Source of the DNA: an uncultured delta proteobacterium
GTDB taxonomy: Bacteria > Myxococcota_A > Polyangia > Haliangiales > Haliangiaceae
Assembly: GCA_900696455.1 (NCBI GenBank)
Contig: CAADGB010000502.1
Coordinates: forward strand, 1-38,069
DNA length: 38,069 nucleotides
Direction: 5' to 3'
Made by a program: the position numbers and the translations under genes. This document shows, in pieces, positions 1-7,025 of this stretch. How positions within the stretch are numbered: the first letter of the stretch is position 1; every line of letters starts with the position of its first letter. The notes under the pieces are model-generated. The model saw nothing but the letters and a program-made list of their open reading frames with translations, was not told the DNA's origin and searched no databases.

Positions 1-11
1 ATCGCATTTGG

Positions 12-25
12 ATTGCATCTGCAAT
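12..25. repeat. Short perfect palindrome at left edge
   Basis: Two 6-bp arms, ATTGCA and TGCAAT, flank a 2-bp spacer in a locally AT-rich pocket. A second short palindrome (ACCGG/CCGGT around one A, 41-51) follows. It could be an operator or the end of a gene outside the window; nothing decides which. The rest of 1-233 holds no recognisable gene. Confidence 0.35.
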
Positions 26-233
26 AGCAATACACCTCGAACCGGACCGGTAACCGCCGCGCGACGAGCCGCGTCTCACCGCGAGCAGCCCCGTGCGGAG
101 CGCTCCGGATCCGGCCCGGCGCGCCGGGGATCACGCGTGCTTCCCGGTCGGCGCACCGGCCCCGCGGTGTTAGAAGTAGACAGTTCTAGTTCCTGCCGGC
201 CCGGACGTAGGGTCGGGGCCGAGGAGGTCTCCG

Positions 234-1391
234 ATGATCCGCGCGTTGGTCCCCAGCATCCTCTCGACCGTGCTCGTCGGCGCCGCCTGCGGCGGCGGCG
301 GCGGCGACGGTGGCGTCGATGCCCCGCCGGTCGAGGTCGCCGGCTGCGACGGCGCCACCTTCCTGTCGTCGCCGGCCGACCCGGCGCGCCCGGGCCCGTG
401 GCCGGTGGGCGCGCGGACCGTGCCCATCGGCCGCCTCACCGTCGAGGTCTGGTACCCGGCCCCTCGCGGCTCGGAGGTCGGCCAGACGCCGGTCCGCTAC
501 GACATCCGCCAGGCCCTCAACCCGTCGCAGCGCGACCTCATCCCCGACGCCGACAACCCGTGGCAGCCCTGCGCCTGCTACCGCGACCTGCCGCTCGACG
601 GCGCCCACGGCCCGTACCCGGTGGTGGTCTTCGTCCACGGCACCGCCGCGTTCCGGCACCAGTCGGTGACCCAGGCCCAGCACTGGGCGAGCCGCGGCTT
701 CGTCGTCGTCGCCGCCGACCACCCCGGCCTCATGCTCGGCGACTTCCTGGCCATGGCCTGCCCCGACGCCCCGTCGGGCGCGCAGGACCTCTCGGGGGAC
801 GTCGACGCCATGCTGGCGGCGCTGGCCAGCCCGGGTGGCGACCTCGCGTTCCTCGCCGGCAAGCTCGACGTCGGGCGGGTGGCGATCGCCGGGCACTCGG
901 CGGGCGGCAGCGCGGCGGCGGCCGCCACCGGCAAGCCCGGGGTGCGCGTGATCGCCAGCCTCGCCGGCGGCGCCGCCGCCGCGGCCTCGCCGACCCTCGA
1001 GCGCGTGCTGTTCATGGGCGGCACCAACGACAACGTCGTCCAGTTCTCGCGCGTGACCTCGGCCTGGGAGGGCTCGGCCACGCCCCGCCACCTCGTCGGC
1101 ATCGGCGGCGCCGGTCACCTGGTCTTCAGCGACCTGTGCGAGACCCGCAACGCCGCCGGCAAGGACCTGCTCGAGATCGCCAGCGACTACCAGCTCTGCG
1201 GCAGCCAGTTCGCCGGGCTGCTCTTCGACTGCAACCCGGCGTACGTGGGCGGGCAGGTCGGCTGGGACATCACCAACTACGCCACCACCGCGGCGTTCGC
1301 GCCGGCGCTGCAGTGCTCGACCACGACCGCGGCCCTCGACACCGTCGACGATGCCCACGCCGCGGTGTCGTCGTACCAGGAGGTGCCGTGA
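234..1391 (+). CDS. Secreted lipoprotein alpha/beta hydrolase (PAF-acetylhydrolase/dienelactone-hydrolase-like)
   Basis: 385 residues. The N-terminus is a short hydrophobic signal ending in a lipobox (LVGAAC), followed by a Gly-rich spacer, so the enzyme is probably tethered to a membrane outside the cytoplasm. The alpha/beta-hydrolase features are clear: the oxyanion motif VHG (His135-Gly136), the nucleophile elbow GHSAGG with Ser222, and a GAGH motif with candidate catalytic His295. The order and spacing resemble the platelet-activating-factor acetylhydrolase/chlorophyllase-like group that cleaves esters; the substrate cannot be told. Several Cys pairs suggest an oxidised compartment. The ATG is preceded by GAGGAGG (221-227) six bases upstream, a good Shine-Dalgarno site. 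The gene converges on the next one, with about 80 bp between stops. Confidence 0.85.
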   Translation: MIRALVPSILSTVLVGAACGGGGGDGGVDAPPVEVAGCDGATFLSSPADPARPGPWPVGARTVPIGRLTVEVWYPAPRGSEVGQTPVRYDIRQALNPSQRDLIPDADNPWQPCACYRDLPLDGAHGPYPVVVFVHGTAAFRHQSVTQAQHWASRGFVVVAADHPGLMLGDFLAMACPDAPSGAQDLSGDVDAMLAALASPGGDLAFLAGKLDVGRVAIAGHSAGGSAAAAATGKPGVRVIASLAGGAAAAASPTLERVLFMGGTNDNVVQFSRVTSAWEGSATPRHLVGIGGAGHLVFSDLCETRNAAGKDLLEIASDYQLCGSQFAGLLFDCNPAYVGGQVGWDITNYATTAAFAPALQCSTTTAALDTVDDAHAAVSSYQEVP

Positions 1392-1473
1392 CCGGCGGCG
1401 GCGCGCGCCGCGCGCTCGGGACCCGACGCGGACACGGGCGCGGACGCGGATCGCCCGGCGGGGGCGCGACGGA

Positions 1474-2238
1474 TCAGTCGAGGGCGCCCTGGGCGTCGAG
1501 GTGGCGGAAGTAGCGGCGGCTGACGTTCCACGCCAGCCAGTTGCCGCCGCTGCCGGTGAGCACCCACGGCGTGTAGGCGTAGTGCGAGGCCGTGGCGTGG
1601 CTGCGCGGCGTCACGCTCAGCGGATCGAGGGTCCGCTTGGCGCGGCCCATCACCCACAGCCCGTCGCCGGCGACCGAGCCATCGTACCAGCGGCGGAACG
1701 TGGTGGCCGCGCACGCCACCTGCCGGTCGAGGCCCTTGAAGGTCGGGTTGCAGGGGCGGTTGTCGGGGCAGCCGCAGCCGAAGGCGTAGTCGACCCGCGA
1801 GCCGGTCGGCCGCACGGTCTTGCTCACCAGCGACTTCTCCACCTGCATGCGCGCGACCATGACCACGGGGTTGATGCCGGCCGCGCGCGACGCGGCGACG
1901 ATGGCCTCGGACGCCGGCGCGCCGTCGATCGTGGCGTCGGCCAGCCACGACCGGTTGCGGTAGGGGCTCGCTTCGAAGAAGCGCTGCAGCTCGGCGGCGG
2001 TCACGGTGTCGACGTCGGTGAAGAGGGCGTCGCTCATGACCAGGTGGCGATCGAACGTCGCCGGGATCCCGGCGACATCGGCCTTGCCGTCGTCGGGCGA
2101 CGGCACCGGCTCGAAGTCGCTGGGCTCGTCGTGATCGTCGTCGGGCCCGGCGTCGGTGCAGGCGGCGGCGGAGAGCGCGGCGAGGGCCGCGACGAGGAGG
2201 ACGAGGGAAGGGGACGGTGTGGCTCGGAGGTGCGTCAT
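1474..2238 (-). CDS. Lipoprotein with lysozyme-like (glucosaminidase-type) domain
   Basis: 254 residues. I start at the ATG giving MTHLRATPS, because it is followed directly by a lipoprotein signal with lipobox LSAAAC (Cys27); the open frame extends upstream only into low-quality Arg-rich sequence. After an acidic linker, residues 60-254 look like a soluble lysozyme-fold domain. The segment INPVVMVARMQVEKSLV has a Glu (E134) in a helix, as in lytic transglycosylase or endo-beta-N-acetylglucosaminidase-like proteins, followed by a Cys-rich loop (FGCGCPDNRPC) and an aromatic C-terminus. A role in peptidoglycan turnover is inferred from this resemblance only. It stands alone, convergent with the upstream hydrolase; no promoter was convincingly seen in the 187-bp gap 2239-2425. 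Confidence 0.7.
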   Translation of the reverse strand: MTHLRATPSPSLVLLVAALAALSAAACTDAGPDDDHDEPSDFEPVPSPDDGKADVAGIPATFDRHLVMSDALFTDVDTVTAAELQRFFEASPYRNRSWLADATIDGAPASEAIVAASRAAGINPVVMVARMQVEKSLVSKTVRPTGSRVDYAFGCGCPDNRPCNPTFKGLDRQVACAATTFRRWYDGSVAGDGLWVMGRAKRTLDPLSVTPRSHATASHYAYTPWVLTGSGGNWLAWNVSRRYFRHLDAQGALD

Positions 2239-2425
2239 CGCCGCGCCGTGGCTGCAAGCCCAGGGCCGGCCACGAGATCTGTCGCGGTCTGTCGCCGGGC
2301 GACCAACGTCGCGATCCGTCGCACGCGTCGCGGCGACGGTCCCGGCCGCGGGCCGCGCCTGCCGACCGCCGTCGACAGCGGCCCGGGGGCGGAGCCCCTG
2401 GCCACGCGACCCGCCACTGCCACCG

Positions 2426-3382
2426 TCAGGTTGCACCGACGCGGCGCCGCTCCGGGTTGGCCAGCTCGCGCTCGAGCCGCACCGCCTCGTCGAGGACGAG
2501 CTCGCGCGGCGGCTCGCCGCCGGCGGCGAACCCGGCGACGATGTCGACCACCTCGGCGTCGTCGAGCACGCGGCGGTGACCGAGGCCGCCGGTGGTCAGG
2601 AGCCGGGCGCCCGGCCACGTACGCGCGGTGGCCACGCCCTCGGCGTACGGCACGTCCCGATCGTCGCGGTCGTGCACCACCAGCAACGGCGTCCGCATCG
2701 CCGGGGCCAGGCGCCGGCCCTCGAGATCGTCGCGCCGCGCCAGGTTGGCGTGGGCGAGCCCGTGCTCGAGCTCGACCGCCGCCGCCCGCGACAGGCCCAG
2801 GGTGTGGACGAAGCGATCGATCGTGGTGCCGATCGTGAAGAGCGGGGCCACGTAGACCGCGCGCGCGACGGTGAGGCCGCGGGCGAGCGCGATCGTCGTG
2901 GCGGCGCCGCCGAAGGAGTGCGCGACCACGGCCTCGATCGGCCCCAGCCGGTCGGCGACCGCGCGCAGGACCTCGGCCATCGACGCCAGCGTCGTGGTCC
3001 GCCCCGGGCTGTCGCCGTGCGCCGGCGCGTCCCAGGTCACCACCCGGCGACCGCGCGCCACGAGCGCCGGCACCAGCGCGCCGAGCTGGGCGCCGCGCCC
3101 GGCCCAGCCGTGCACCAGCAGCACCGTCGGCCGCGTCGCGTCGTCGTCATCGTCGCCGCCCCACGACCAGGCCGCCAGCGGCAGCCCGCCCGCCGACAGC
3201 GGCAGCGCCCGCGCCCGCGCCAGCAGCGCGCGCTCGCGCTCGGGCCGCGGCCGCCGCGCCGGCGTCAGGAACGCGCGCAGCGCCAGCTCGCTGGCCAGCG
3301 TCGGCGACAGGTGGTCGGCGACCTCGACCGCCCACCTAAAAAATCGAACGTTCGTGCTTTTATTTGCCGAGGACGTGGCCAT
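2426..3382 (-). CDS. Cytoplasmic alpha/beta hydrolase
   Basis: 318 residues from an ATG preceded by GGAGG at good spacing; a longer reading begins nine codons earlier but has no ribosome site. The fold is shown by the LLVHGWAG oxyanion loop, the nucleophile elbow AHSFGG (Ser156), a VHDRDDRDVPY strand carrying the likely catalytic Asp, and GLGHRR with the likely catalytic His. No signal peptide is visible. It lies 23 bp downstream of a TetR regulator on the same strand, so the pair is probably co-transcribed and repressed by that regulator, a common layout for detoxifying or lipid-active hydrolases. The substrate is unknown. The first 15 codons are unusually AT-rich for this genome (3335-3370). 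Confidence 0.85.
   Translation of the reverse strand: MATSSANKSTNVRFFRWAVEVADHLSPTLASELALRAFLTPARRPRPERERALLARARALPLSAGGLPLAAWSWGGDDDDDATRPTVLLVHGWAGRGAQLGALVPALVARGRRVVTWDAPAHGDSPGRTTTLASMAEVLRAVADRLGPIEAVVAHSFGGAATTIALARGLTVARAVYVAPLFTIGTTIDRFVHTLGLSRAAAVELEHGLAHANLARRDDLEGRRLAPAMRTPLLVVHDRDDRDVPYAEGVATARTWPGARLLTTGGLGHRRVLDDAEVVDIVAGFAAGGEPPRELVLDEAVRLERELANPERRRVGAT
3335..3370. other. AT-rich pocket with 10-bp palindrome inside a coding start
   Basis: Within the first codons of the hydrolase gene a stretch with A6 and TTTTATTT runs surrounds the perfect palindrome CGAACGTTCG (3345-3354). The codons used here (AAA, TTT, AGG) are rare in the neighbouring genes. It may simply keep the translation start unstructured, or be a protein-binding site. 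Confidence 0.35.
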
Positions 3383-3405
3383 GGGAACCTCCGTTGGGGT
3401 AGGGG

Positions 3406-3984
3406 TCAACGACAGCGGGCGATCAGGCCGTCGAGCGCACGCCGGGTGCGCGCGCCGGCCTTCGGATCGCCGACCAGGCGGGCGGCGGCGTGGGTCGCCG
3501 CCATGATGCCGTAGAGCTCGAAGGCGACCTGGTGCGGATCGACGTCGCCGCGGAACTGCCCCTCGTCGATCGCCACCCGGGTCGTGGTGGCGAGGACGTC
3601 GAGCAGGTCGCGGATCGCGGCGGCCAGGGCGTCGCGGGCCGGGCCCGGCCGGTCGTCGAGCTCGGCGGCGAGGTGGAGGAAGATGCAGCCGCCGGCCTGG
3701 GAGCCCCAGCTCAGCCAGCGCTCGAAGAGCGCGCGCAGCCGCGGCTCACCGCGCGCGGCCTTGAGGCCGGGCGCGATGACGCGGGCGACGAACTGCTCGC
3801 GGGCGTGCTCGACGATCGCCACCTGCAGCGCCTCCTTGGAGCCGAAGTGGGCGAACAGGCCGCTCTTGGACAGCGACAGCTCGGTGGCGAGCCGGCCGAT
3901 CGACAGCCCCTCGACCCCGGTGGAGCGCGCGAGGTCGGTCGCCCGGTCCAGGATCGCCGCCCGCGTGGCCTCGCCCTTGCGCAT
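3406..3984 (-). CDS. TetR-family transcriptional regulator
   Basis: 192 residues. The N-terminal 55 residues match the TetR DNA-binding domain: an initial helix (RAAILDRATDLARSTG), then the helix-turn-helix with LSIGRLATELSLSKSGLFAHF and the typical F/Y-HFGSKEAL turn into helix 4. Residues 60-192 form the variable helical ligand/dimer domain, with a PGLKAARGEPRLRALFERWL segment common in this family. It heads a two-gene unit with the alpha/beta hydrolase. A perfect 18-bp inverted repeat ten bases upstream of its ATG overlaps the likely -10 element, so it probably represses itself and the hydrolase and is released by a small molecule. The ligand cannot be told from sequence. Confidence 0.9.
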   Translation of the reverse strand: MRKGEATRAAILDRATDLARSTGVEGLSIGRLATELSLSKSGLFAHFGSKEALQVAIVEHAREQFVARVIAPGLKAARGEPRLRALFERWLSWGSQAGGCIFLHLAAELDDRPGPARDALAAAIRDLLDVLATTTRVAIDEGQFRGDVDPHQVAFELYGIMAATHAAARLVGDPKAGARTRRALDGLIARCR

Positions 3985-3993
3985 GGGCCCATC

Positions 3994-4011
3994 ATAGTAC
4001 GGTCGTACTAT
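3994..4011. promoter_or_regulatory. TetR operator, perfect inverted repeat
   Basis: Arms ATAGTACG and CGTACTAT are exact reverse complements around a GT spacer. It is the only AT-containing patch in the region and starts ten bases from the TetR start codon. Read on the minus strand it contains TACTAT, a good -10 hexamer nine bases from the ATG, so regulator binding should block RNA polymerase. Confidence 0.8.
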
Positions 4012-4141
4012 TCAGGCAAGCCGTGTTCTGGCTGGGGAGCCGAGATCGTACGTCCGTGCGGGCCGCTACCCCGACCCTGCCCGCAAGACCTGTTCGCTGA
4101 CCCGCGGTCGAGTTTGGTCCCGTGCGCTGCCTCACGGTACG

Positions 4142-6322
4142 ATGCGGACACTGATGCTCGCGCGCCGGGTGATCGCGCTGTCCGCCGACAAGGCGTTCGG
4201 CAAGGTGATGGCAACGGCGCTCAAGGCCGCGGGCGGGGTCGTCGAGCTCCACTCCGGCGTCGAGGGCCTCGGCCGCGGCGACCTCCAGGCCGCGCTGGTG
4301 GTGGTCCACCTCGGCGACGCCGAGCCGGCGTCCCTGGTCGAGGACCTGGCGCTCCGCCTGGGCAACGACGCCCGCCTCATCGTCATCCTGCCGCCCGCCG
4401 CGCTGTCGCGCACGGTCGACGTCATGAAGATCTCCGACCGGGTGGCGGGCGTGCTGATCGCCGCCCACATGAAGCCGATCGATCTGTCGGCGATGGCGAC
4501 CCGGGTCCTGGCCGGCGACATCTTCGGCCTCGAGAAGACGATGCCGTGGGGCACGCGCGTGTACTCGATGCTGGTCGGCGACTACCAGGAGAAGTCGCTG
4601 TGCATCTCGCAGATCAACGAGTTCGCCGAGCTCATGGGGGTGCGCCGCAAGTACCGCGAGGCCATCGAGCAGTGCGTCGACGAGATGCTCATGAACGCGC
4701 TCTACGACGCGCCGGTCGACGATCAGGGCAAGCAGGTCTTCGCCGAGATCCCGACCAAGAGCCGCATCCAGCTCCGGATGGAGCAGAAGGTCGTCGTCCA
4801 GTACGCCTGTGACGGCCACACCTTCACGGTCTCGGTGCGCGACAGCTTCGGCACGCTCGATCGGGCCACCGTCCTCCGCTACCTGTGGAAGTGCCTGCAC
4901 TCGGAGCAGCAGATCGATCGCAAGACCGGCGGCGCCGGGCTCGGCCTCTACCTCATCGCCAACAACTCGACGCGCTTCCTGTTCAACGTCCTGCCCGACG
5001 TCGCCACCGAGTGCGTGTGCCAGTTCGATCTCGAGCTGCCCAAGGTCCAGCTCGAGGGCTTCGGCTTCTTCCGCGAGAAGATCGACGCCGCCGGACGGCT
5101 GGCGGCCGGCCCGTCCCGCCTCCTGCCCCAGGGCGTCGGCCACCCCGTCGAGCGCCGGGCCCAGCACCGGGGCGCGCCGCCGCCGCGCAGCCAGCGCGGC
5201 GTCATCGGCGCCCTGTCGGCGGCGATCGTGCTCCTGCTCGCGCTCATCGCGATGGTGGCGTGGCCGCGCTTCGCGCGCACCCCGACCACCTCGGTCGCGA
5301 TCGCCACCGAGCCCGCCGGCGCGACGATCGAGATCGACGGCAGCGCCCGCGGCGTCGCCACCGGCGGCAGCCTGACCGTCAGCGGGCTCCAGGTCGGGCG
5401 CGCCTACCGCGTGGTGGCGCGCCTCGACGGCCACAGCCCGGCCGAGACCGTCTTCCAGCCCGCCGAGGGCCCGCCCACCAACCTGGCGCTGCGCCTGGTG
5501 CCGCGCACCGCCACCGTCGTCATCGACAGCGACCCCCGCGGCGCCGCGGTCCTCGCCGACGGCGTCGAGGTCGGGGTCACGCCCGCCACGATCACCTCCT
5601 TCACCCCCGGCAGCGAGATCGCGGTGACGTTCCGCCACGGTGGCTACACCGACTCGACCCGCACCCTCCGCGTGCCCGCCGCTGGCGGCGAGGCCCAGGT
5701 GCTGCAATCGCTCCCCATCGGCCCCGACTTCGCGACCCTCACCGTCACCTCGGATCCGCCCGGCGCCGAGGTCTGGATCGGCGGCCAGCGCCAGCTCGGC
5801 GTGACCACGCCGACCCGCGAGCTCCTGGTCGAGGCCGGCAAGCGCCACACCGTGAGCGTCCGCCTGCCCCGCCACGCGCCGTTCACGACCGCCGTGGTCC
5901 CCGGCCAGCGCGCCCGCGGTGTGCCGGTCCACGCCCGCCTGGTCGCGGGCGCGGCGATCACGATCAGCAGCAACCTCGACGCCCGCGCCACGGTCGACGG
6001 CGTGAAGGGCTGCCAGAAGCGCACCCTGCCCTTCGACTGTCCGGTGCCGGCCGGCACCTATCAGGTCGACGTCGAGACCACCAGGCTGACCGGCAAGTTC
6101 CGGCGCGTGGTCGAGGTCAAGGACGACACCGTGGCGATCGACCTCGCGCTGGGTTGGGCCGAGGCCCGCGCCGGCACCCAGCTCGTGGCCAGCGGCCGCC
6201 AGACCTCGCGCCTGGCCCTCGAGGAGGGCAAGCGGACGGTGACCGTCCTCGACGAGGCCGCCGGCACCACCGCCAAGGTCGAGGTCCGGATCACGCCGGG
6301 CCGCGCGACCGAGGTTCCCTGA
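4142..6322 (+). CDS. Receiver-like / HATPase / transmembrane / PEGA-repeat signalling protein
   Basis: 726 residues. Residues 1-130 look like a receiver-like domain. Residues 150-310 are a GHKL-type ATPase of the anti-sigma (RsbW-like) kind: N-box around E176-N185 (EQCVDEMLMNAL), G1 box DSFG (234-237), G2 box GGAGLGL (263-269). No phosphoacceptor His box is visible, so it is not an ordinary histidine kinase. One hydrophobic helix (about 353-377) follows. The rest is beta-rich PEGA-type repeats near 382, 457 and 530 (PAGATIEIDG, PRGAAVLADG, PPGAEVWIGG) plus two degenerate units, which I infer lie outside the membrane. No Shine-Dalgarno is present. A TACGAT -10-like hexamer (4138-4143) overlaps this ATG, so the second ATG (4154) may be the real start. 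The 3' end overlaps the convergent DUF2007 gene by 32 bp. Confidence 0.8.
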   Translation: MRTLMLARRVIALSADKAFGKVMATALKAAGGVVELHSGVEGLGRGDLQAALVVVHLGDAEPASLVEDLALRLGNDARLIVILPPAALSRTVDVMKISDRVAGVLIAAHMKPIDLSAMATRVLAGDIFGLEKTMPWGTRVYSMLVGDYQEKSLCISQINEFAELMGVRRKYREAIEQCVDEMLMNALYDAPVDDQGKQVFAEIPTKSRIQLRMEQKVVVQYACDGHTFTVSVRDSFGTLDRATVLRYLWKCLHSEQQIDRKTGGAGLGLYLIANNSTRFLFNVLPDVATECVCQFDLELPKVQLEGFGFFREKIDAAGRLAAGPSRLLPQGVGHPVERRAQHRGAPPPRSQRGVIGALSAAIVLLLALIAMVAWPRFARTPTTSVAIATEPAGATIEIDGSARGVATGGSLTVSGLQVGRAYRVVARLDGHSPAETVFQPAEGPPTNLALRLVPRTATVVIDSDPRGAAVLADGVEVGVTPATITSFTPGSEIAVTFRHGGYTDSTRTLRVPAAGGEAQVLQSLPIGPDFATLTVTSDPPGAEVWIGGQRQLGVTTPTRELLVEAGKRHTVSVRLPRHAPFTTAVVPGQRARGVPVHARLVAGAAITISSNLDARATVDGVKGCQKRTLPFDCPVPAGTYQVDVETTRLTGKFRRVVEVKDDTVAIDLALGWAEARAGTQLVASGRQTSRLALEEGKRTVTVLDEAAGTTAKVEVRITPGRATEVP

Positions 6323-6962
6323 GCCGCGGCGGGGGCCCGCCGCGCGGCACGATCCTCGCCTCCGGCAGCGCCGGCGCCTCGCGGCGACGCCGCGCCCGGA
6401 CCCGCACCACCCCGCCGATCGGGTCGGCGACCACCGCGAGGACGATCAGGACCACGCCGAGGCGGTCGCCGGCGACGGCGTGGCGAGCCCCGACCAGCTC
6501 GACCGCCGCCAGGGCCAACCCGCGCTTCCAGGCGCCGGTCGCCATGTGCGCGGCGCCGAAGCCGGGGGTCATCGCCAGGACGACCACGGCGACCAGCGGG
6601 ACGCGACGGCCGGCGACGAGCGCGACCTCGGCCCCGTCGCCGTCCGCGTCGGCCGCGCCTTCCTCGGCGGTCGGCCCCTCGGCGCCGTCCCCGTCGGCCG
6701 TCCCGTCGTCCGCGTCACCGGGCCCATCGGCGCCGGGCGCCGGGCCCTCGCGCAGCTCGTGGATGAGCGCCGCCGCGTCCTCGGCGTCCTCGGCGTCGAC
6801 GAAGACGTGGGTGATGAACCCGACCGCCGCCGTCCCCAGCGAGGCCGAGGCCTCCCCCGGGATCATGGCGTCGATGCCGTGCGCCGACAGCACCGTCCGG
6901 ATCATCGTCGCCTCGGCCGGGTCGTGACACGTCGCCACCCGCACGGTGCGCTGGTCCGACAC
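6291..6962 (-). CDS. DUF2007-type protein with two-helix membrane tail
   Basis: 223 residues from a GTG start. Residues 1-70 match the DUF2007 (putative signal-transducing protein) pattern: VRVATCHDPAEATMIRTVL, AHGIDA, then HVFVDAEDAEDAAALI. An acidic Asp/Gly/Ala linker follows, then two hydrophobic segments (VPLVAVVVLAMTPGFGAAH and LGVVLIVLAVVADPIGG) with AHMATGAWKRGLALAA between them, and a basic tail. I prefer the GTG to the ATG 57 bases upstream: the GTG abuts the domain, has TACACT exactly six bases upstream, and the ATG would lie only 6 bp from the divergent gene's start. The function of DUF2007 is not established; the membrane tail suggests a membrane-anchored sensor or adaptor. Confidence 0.65.
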   Translation of the reverse strand: MSDQRTVRVATCHDPAEATMIRTVLSAHGIDAMIPGEASASLGTAAVGFITHVFVDAEDAEDAAALIHELREGPAPGADGPGDADDGTADGDGAEGPTAEEGAADADGDGAEVALVAGRRVPLVAVVVLAMTPGFGAAHMATGAWKRGLALAAVELVGARHAVAGDRLGVVLIVLAVVADPIGGVVRVRARRRREAPALPEARIVPRGGPPPRLREPRSRGPA

Positions 6963-6968
6963 CTCGCG

Positions 6969-6974
6969 AGTGTA
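6969..6974 (-). promoter_or_regulatory. -10 element of leaderless DUF2007 gene
   Basis: TACACT on the minus strand, six bases before the GTG start. No good -35 was seen. Confidence 0.45.
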
Positions 6975-7013
6975 GGGCACCAACAGCGGCCGCGAAAGCG
7001 GCGAACGGTGGGG

Positions 7014-7019
7014 TACCAT
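7014..7019 (+). promoter_or_regulatory. -10 element of leaderless phosphodiester glycosidase gene
   Basis: TACCAT six bases before the ATG at 7026, placing a normal transcription start on or next to the start codon. No -35 match was seen. Confidence 0.45.
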
Positions 7020-7025
7020 CCGGCC

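Noticed and set aside
1392-1473. Terminator hairpin between the first two convergent genes
   Set aside because: Only overlapping GCGC self-complementarity typical of this genome; no defined stem-loop stands out.
8-1513. Long Arg/Pro-rich open frames covering other genes here and throughout the window
   Set aside because: They are GC-skew shadows: low-complexity Arg/Pro/Gly/Ala composition, no domain motifs, and they overlap frames with clear motifs and good starts.
6963-7019. ATG at 7019 as start of the DUF2007 gene
   Set aside because: It would leave 6 bp between divergent start codons and add 19 residues unlike the family; GTG 6962 has its own -10 element.
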